DNA of 9,502 nucleotides from CAZQYC01 sp964597495. GTDB taxonomy: Bacteria; Pseudomonadota; Gammaproteobacteria; Steroidobacterales; Steroidobacteraceae. Shown one piece after another: positions 6,755-9,502 of the stretch (the first letter of the stretch is position 1; every line of letters begins with the position of its first letter). The translations under genes were made by a program, and so were the position numbers. The stretch is taken from assembly GCA_964597495.1 (NCBI GenBank), contig CAZQYC010000118.1, positions 1-9,502 on the forward strand. Reading direction: 5' to 3'. Below the pieces are notes generated by a model. It saw only the letters and a program-made list of their open reading frames with translations. It was not told where the DNA came from and made no database searches.

Positions 6755-9021
6755 GATTGCTTGCCCCGATGACGACGACTCCACGGCCCGCGCACCGCCA
6801 TGCGGTCCTGATGCTGTCCTTTTCCGGTGGTCACCAACTCGAAATCGATTTTGCGTTCGTCGATGATGACGTTCACGAGACGCACCCGTAAGTGGTCGCC
6901 CAATCGATACACCCGCTTGCTCCGCTCGCCTATCAAGCGATATCCGGACGCATCGCGCGAAAAATAGTCGGCACCGAGCGCACTCACGTGCACCAGCCCG
7001 TCGATTTGCAGGCCTTTTACTTGCACGAAGAGCCCGAAGTCGACCACGCCCGTCACCAGCGCATCGAACTCCTCGCCGATCTTGCTTTGCATGTACTGGC
7101 ACTTGAGCCAGGACATCGCATCGCGAGTCGCTTCGTCGGCGCGCCGCTCCTTCAAGGAACACTGCTGGCCCATCGCTTCCATGTTGCGGAGCTCATCCGG
7201 TACGTTCTCGGCGGTGCCGCCTCGAAGCACGTGGCGAATGCCGCGATGCACGATCAGATCGGGATAGCGACGGATCGGCGACGTGAAATGCGCGTAGTGC
7301 TCCAACGCCAACCCGAAGTGACCGATGTTGTTCGGTTGATAGACCGCCTGCGGCATGGAGCGCACCACCACCGTTTCGATAAGACGCGCTTCTTCGTTGT
7401 GAGCGACGTTGCGCAGCACTGCGCTGAAGTCCTGCGGCGTCAGGGCACGATCCTGCGGCAGCGTAATCGCGAATCCTTTCAGGAATTCGCGCAGCTGCTC
7501 GAGCCGGTCTTCCTCCGGCGAGCCGTGCACGCGATAGAGCGTTGGAATACGGTGTTTCTTGAGAAACTTCGCCGCCTCCACGTTCGCGGCAATCATGCAT
7601 TCTTCGATCAATCGGTGCGCATCGTTGCGCGACCGCTCGACGAACGCCGCAACGCGGCCCTGCCCGTCGAAACGAACTTTGATTTCAGGCGCATCGAAGT
7701 CCAGCGCGCCGCGCCGGACACGCGCGCCGTAAAGCGCGCGAAAAACATCGTAAAGCGCGTGCAATTGAGGGGCTACGCCGGCAGCCAGCGGGAACTGCGC
7801 GGCCGCATCGTTGGCGAGAAACCCGGCCACTTCGGTGTACGTAAGTCTCGCGGTCGAACACATCACGCCTTCGAAAAAACGCGAACGCGTGATTTTCCCT
7901 TCCATGTTGACACGCATCTCGCACACCATGCAAAGCCGGTCGACTTTCGGATTGAGCGAACAAAGGCCGTTCGACAGCGCTTCCGGCAACATCGGCAAAA
8001 CGCGATTCGGAAAATAAACCGACGTGGCGCGGTTAACGGCTTCCTTATCGAGCGCGGTTGCATGTTCGACATACGAGCCTACGTCGGCAATCGCCACCAG
8101 CAATCGCCATCCGTTCTTGAGCGGCTCGCAATAAACGGCGTCATCGAAATCGCGCGCATCCTCGCCATCGATCGTGACAAGCGGCAGCGAGCGGATGTCT
8201 TCGCGATTGCGCTTGGCGCTCGCACGAACGCTATCGCCGAAACGCTCGGCTTCGCGCACCACGTCGGCGGGAAACTCGAACGGCAGCCCATGGGAGTGAA
8301 TCGCAATTTCGGTTTCCATGCCCGGGGCTGCGTGCTCGCCCAGTATGCGGGCGACATGCCCGAGGGGCTGCGCCGTTCGACTGGGCTGCTCGACGAGCTT
8401 TAGCAATACGATTTGCCCGGCTTTCGCGCCGTTCAGCTGTTGCCTCGGAACCAGCACACGATGACCGATGCGTGGATTGTCGGGAATCACGAAGGAAATG
8501 CCCTCCTCGTCGTAAAGACGACCGACGATCTCGCGCGTACCGCGTTCGATCACCTCCACAAGCGTTCCTTCCGGCCGGCCGCGCCGGTCGTGGCCGACGA
8601 TACGAACCGCGACGCGATCGCCGTGCATCACCTGCTGCATTTGCCGAGGGGCGAGAAATACCGGAGGCTGCGCTCGATCCTCCGTATGCAAAAAGCCATG
8701 GCCGTCTTTATGACCGCTGACGGTTCCAACGATGAGCCCCAAACGATCGCGCAGACAATATTCGTCGCGGCGATTGCGAATGACGGCGCCGTTGCGGATA
8801 AGGCCGTCGAGCAGTTCGGTTAGGCGGCGGTGCGCTTTCGCGCGCACGTTCAATAATTTTGTAAGTTCGTCGACAGCGAGCGGCCGGCCGGCGTTCCGCA
8901 ACGCGTGTAGCACGGCGTCGGCATGCAGCATCGAATCGGGAACCGTCGTCGGCTGCCGGGGACGACGCGTCTTCGGAGCGCTACGCTTGGTGGAGATTTT
9001 TTGGTTGTTTTTTCGTTTCAT
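6751..9021 (-). CDS. rnr: Ribonuclease R (3'-5' exoribonuclease)
   Basis: Processive hydrolytic 3'-5' exoribonuclease of the RNase II superfamily that degrades structured RNA, including rRNA and trans-translation targets. The 756 residues show a basic N-terminus (1-30), winged-helix domain (about 31-90), cold-shock domains (about 95-155 and 165-235), the RNB catalytic domain with IDGEDARDFDDAVY containing D285, D291, D293 and D294 (same spacing as the E. coli catalytic aspartates), the RNB signature HFTSPIRRYPDL (578-589), and a C-terminal S1 domain (about 648-731, with DFGLFVQVKG). The 26-residue basic tail is short compared with the Lys-rich tail of E. coli RNase R (813 residues), so helicase-like activity might differ. 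The start ATG at 9021 has no visible Shine-Dalgarno, but an in-frame TAG two codons upstream excludes a longer protein. M31 would remove the basic leader only. Stop overlaps the rlmB start. Confidence 0.96.
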   Translation of the reverse strand: MKRKNNQKISTKRSAPKTRRPRQPTTVPDSMLHADAVLHALRNAGRPLAVDELTKLLNVRAKAHRRLTELLDGLIRNGAVIRNRRDEYCLRDRLGLIVGTVSGHKDGHGFLHTEDRAQPPVFLAPRQMQQVMHGDRVAVRIVGHDRRGRPEGTLVEVIERGTREIVGRLYDEEGISFVIPDNPRIGHRVLVPRQQLNGAKAGQIVLLKLVEQPSRTAQPLGHVARILGEHAAPGMETEIAIHSHGLPFEFPADVVREAERFGDSVRASAKRNREDIRSLPLVTIDGEDARDFDDAVYCEPLKNGWRLLVAIADVGSYVEHATALDKEAVNRATSVYFPNRVLPMLPEALSNGLCSLNPKVDRLCMVCEMRVNMEGKITRSRFFEGVMCSTARLTYTEVAGFLANDAAAQFPLAAGVAPQLHALYDVFRALYGARVRRGALDFDAPEIKVRFDGQGRVAAFVERSRNDAHRLIEECMIAANVEAAKFLKKHRIPTLYRVHGSPEEDRLEQLREFLKGFAITLPQDRALTPQDFSAVLRNVAHNEEARLIETVVVRSMPQAVYQPNNIGHFGLALEHYAHFTSPIRRYPDLIVHRGIRHVLRGGTAENVPDELRNMEAMGQQCSLKERRADEATRDAMSWLKCQYMQSKIGEEFDALVTGVVDFGLFVQVKGLQIDGLVHVSALGADYFSRDASGYRLIGERSKRVYRLGDHLRVRLVNVIIDERKIDFELVTTGKGQHQDRMAVRGPWSRRHRGKQS

Positions 9022-9070
9022 CAGCTAATAAAAAAGTGGGTTGGATAGGGTCGGGTTATTCGCGTTTACA

Positions 9071-9099
9071 TTGACACCATTATGGACCGCCGGTACATT
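9071..9099 (+). promoter_or_regulatory. Stable-RNA-type sigma-70 promoter for tRNA-Leu
   Basis: A perfect -35 TTGACA (9071-9076), a 17-base spacer and TACATT (9094-9099, 4 of 6) are followed at once by a GC-only discriminator GCGCGCC (9100-9106). That combination is typical of stringently controlled rRNA and tRNA promoters. The predicted start is near 9106, giving a leader of about 38 bases before the tRNA. On the opposite strand CATAAT (complement of 9079-9084) lies inside the spacer and could be the -10 of rnr, although I find no matching -35. Confidence 0.75.
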
Positions 9100-9143
9100 G
9101 CGCGCCTCGTGCGGGACCCCTGCCCGCCGTTCCCACCTTACAA

Positions 9144-9228
9144 GCCCAGGTGGCGGAACTGGTAGACGCGCTGGTTTCAGGTGCCAGTGGAGCAATCCGT
9201 GGAGGTTCGAGTCCTCTCCTGGGCACCA
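9144..9228 (+). tRNA. tRNA-Leu(CAG), CCA encoded
   Basis: Complete class II tRNA. The acceptor stem is GCCCAGG (9144-9150) with CCTGGGC (9218-9224), discriminator A9225 and genomic CCA (9226-9228). Anticodon stem CTGGT/GCCAG encloses loop TTCAGGT, giving anticodon CAG (9178-9180), which reads CUG leucine codons. The long variable arm contains GGA/TCC closed by a GCAA tetraloop. The T arm is GGAGG-TTCGAGT-CCTCT with one terminal G-U pair. The D-arm GTGGCGGAACTGGTAGACGC is the standard leucine form. The gene is intact although an integrase gene follows it, as expected when an integrated element restores the 3' end of its tRNA target. Confidence 0.97.
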
Positions 9229-9237
9229 TTAATTCAT

Positions 9238-9315
9238 CCATAGACGTCCAAGAAAGTTATCGATTCCGTATAAGATGCTGTTTTTATAGCACCTTTCTAC
9301 CAACAACGTCCATAG
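9238..9315 (+). repeat. Shared words CCATAG and ACGTCCA flanking the att-proximal spacer
   Basis: CCATAG (9238-9243) followed by ACGTCCA (9244-9250) reappears about 60 bases later with the words overlapped in the opposite order, ACGTCCATAG (9306-9315). Short direct repeats between a tRNA attachment core and an integrase gene may be arm-type integrase binding sites. The repeats are seen directly; the role is inference, and seven-base words are short enough to recur by chance. Confidence 0.3.
9272..9295 (+). terminator. Hairpin after tRNA-Leu, possible weak terminator
   Basis: AAG-A-TGCTGT (9272-9281) pairs with ATAGCA-C-CTT (9286-9295) around a TTTT loop, with one mismatch and one G-U pair. 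It is about 45 bases past the tRNA CCA end. No U-run follows the stem (TCTACC), so intrinsic termination is doubtful; it may be a structural element of the attachment region. TATAAG (9269-9274) at its base could alternatively act as a -10 element. Confidence 0.25.
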
Positions 9316-9322
9316 CGATCCG

Positions 9323-9352
9323 TTGACAGCCGATCGGAGAACGGGGTACTTT
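9323..9352 (+). promoter_or_regulatory. Candidate integrase promoter
   Basis: A perfect -35 TTGACA (9323-9328) is followed after 18 bases by TACTTT (9347-9352), a poor -10. Transcription from it would start near 9359, leaving a leader of about 30 bases. The weak -10 overlaps the first GGGGTAC repeat, so a protein bound to the repeats would block it. The promoter is therefore probably weak or tightly controlled. Confidence 0.4.
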
Positions 9353-9389
9353 TGGGGGTATCCAAGGAAGCTATCTCTCGCGTACCCCC
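9343..9389 (+). promoter_or_regulatory. GGGGTA direct and inverted repeats before the integrase start
   Basis: Three copies of the same word: GGGGTAC (9343-9349), GGGGGTAT (9354-9361) and, inverted, GTACCCCC (9382-9389), which ends at the base before the integrase ATG. The inverted copy pairs perfectly over 7 bp with either direct copy, so two alternative hairpins are possible at DNA level. The inverted copy occupies the place of a Shine-Dalgarno, and none is visible for this gene. I recall similar G-run/TA words upstream of other P4-type integrases. An operator for integrase autorepression or an excision-factor site is the likeliest reading. Confidence 0.55.
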
Positions 9390-9502
9390 ATGCTGAGCGA
9401 TACCGCAATCAAGGCTATCAAAAAGCCGGCGAAGCCGATCAAGATGTTTGACGGCGGTGGACTTTATTTGTTCGTCACACCCCGGGGCTCACGGTTGTGG
9501 CG
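9390..9502 (+). CDS. P4-type tyrosine integrase, N-terminal fragment
   Basis: Site-specific recombinase that inserts and excises the element at tRNA-Leu. Only the first 37 codons fall in the window; the frame is open to the edge. The translation starts MLSDTAIKAIK, continues through FDGGGLYLFVTPRGS and ends RLWR. This is the arm-DNA-binding (DUF4102-type) N-terminus of P4-like integrases, whose hallmark is the D-GGGLYL-V---G---W pattern. The catalytic R-H-R-Y residues would lie beyond the edge, so activity cannot be judged. The ATG at 9390 has no Shine-Dalgarno; the preceding bases belong to a repeated operator-like motif, and AAGGAAG (9364-9370) is too far upstream. Position directly after an intact tRNA and reading away from it is standard for this family. 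Confidence 0.9.
   Translation, partial: MLSDTAIKAIKKPAKPIKMFDGGGLYLFVTPRGSRLW

Larger units (their letters stand above)
9206..9502 (+). mobile_element. Left boundary of an integrative element at tRNA-Leu (partial)
   Basis: The first gene after tRNA-Leu is a P4-type tyrosine integrase, transcribed away from the tRNA, and the sequence between them is more AT-rich than the core genes. These integrases commonly recombine at the 3' part of a tRNA gene, so the T-arm to CCA segment (about 9206-9228) is the expected attachment core; the exact crossover point cannot be seen here. The second attachment copy and the cargo lie beyond the right edge. The element could be a genomic island, an integrative conjugative element or a prophage. 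Confidence 0.75.

Noticed and set aside
6755..7162. Longer rlmB start extending into rnr (389-residue version)
   Set aside because: The extra 136 residues overlap the rnr reading frame and lack similarity to RlmB; the ATG at 6754 gives the family length and the ATGA overlap.
6892..8403. Plus-strand open frame (503 codons) opposite rnr
   Set aside because: Shadow of the RNase R coding frame, dominated by Arg, His and Val, with no motif.
9041..9232. Plus-strand open frame (63 codons) reading through tRNA-Leu
   Set aside because: It covers the tRNA promoter and the whole tRNA gene, so it cannot be a real protein gene.

Overview
The window is GC-rich chromosomal DNA from a member of the Pseudomonadota, most likely beta- or gammaproteobacterial. 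This rests on the gene order 2-oxoglutarate dehydrogenase E1-E2-E3 (sucA-sucB-lpdA), the adjacent pair rnr-rlmB, a tRNA-Leu gene next to rnr, and close residue-level similarity of the SucA, SucB and RlmB motifs to the Escherichia coli proteins as I remember them. I cannot name the genus from sequence alone.

Layout, left to right. (a) Positions 1-1421, minus strand: lpdA, dihydrolipoyl dehydrogenase (E3), missing only its extreme C-terminus at the window edge. (b) 1422-1610: sucB-lpdA intergenic region, broken by a block of exactly 100 N (1438-1537). On its right side is a CTAG-dense heptanucleotide repeat folded into a long inverted repeat. (c) 1611-2831, minus: sucB (E2o). (d) 2859-5771, minus: sucA (E1o). 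(e) 5772-5992: intergenic region of about 220 bp with the likely suc operon promoter and a near-perfect palindrome. (f) 5993-6754, minus: rlmB, 23S rRNA Gm2251 methyltransferase, overlapping the end of rnr by four bases (ATGA). (g) 6751-9021, minus: rnr, RNase R. (h) 9022-9143: divergent control region with a strong stable-RNA-type promoter for the tRNA. (i) 9144-9228, plus: tRNA-Leu(CAG) with encoded CCA. (j) 9229-9502, plus: start of an integrated element, with att-proximal repeats, a set of GGGGTA operator-like repeats, and the first 37 codons of a P4-type tyrosine integrase that runs off the window.

How the genes work together: sucA, sucB and lpdA encode the three enzymes of the 2-oxoglutarate dehydrogenase complex of the TCA cycle and are transcribed in that order on the minus strand. 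rnr and rlmB form a translationally coupled RNA-metabolism pair upstream in the same direction. I see no convincing terminator between rlmB and sucA, so some read-through is possible. The tRNA-Leu gene marks the boundary between this conserved core and an accessory island whose cargo lies to the right of position 9502.

The five core genes look ordinary and intact. The parts that merit a second look are the CTAG heptad repeat at the assembly gap and the integrase control region next to tRNA-Leu. I did not find a complete novel system inside the window; if one exists nearby, the island beyond the right edge is the likely place.
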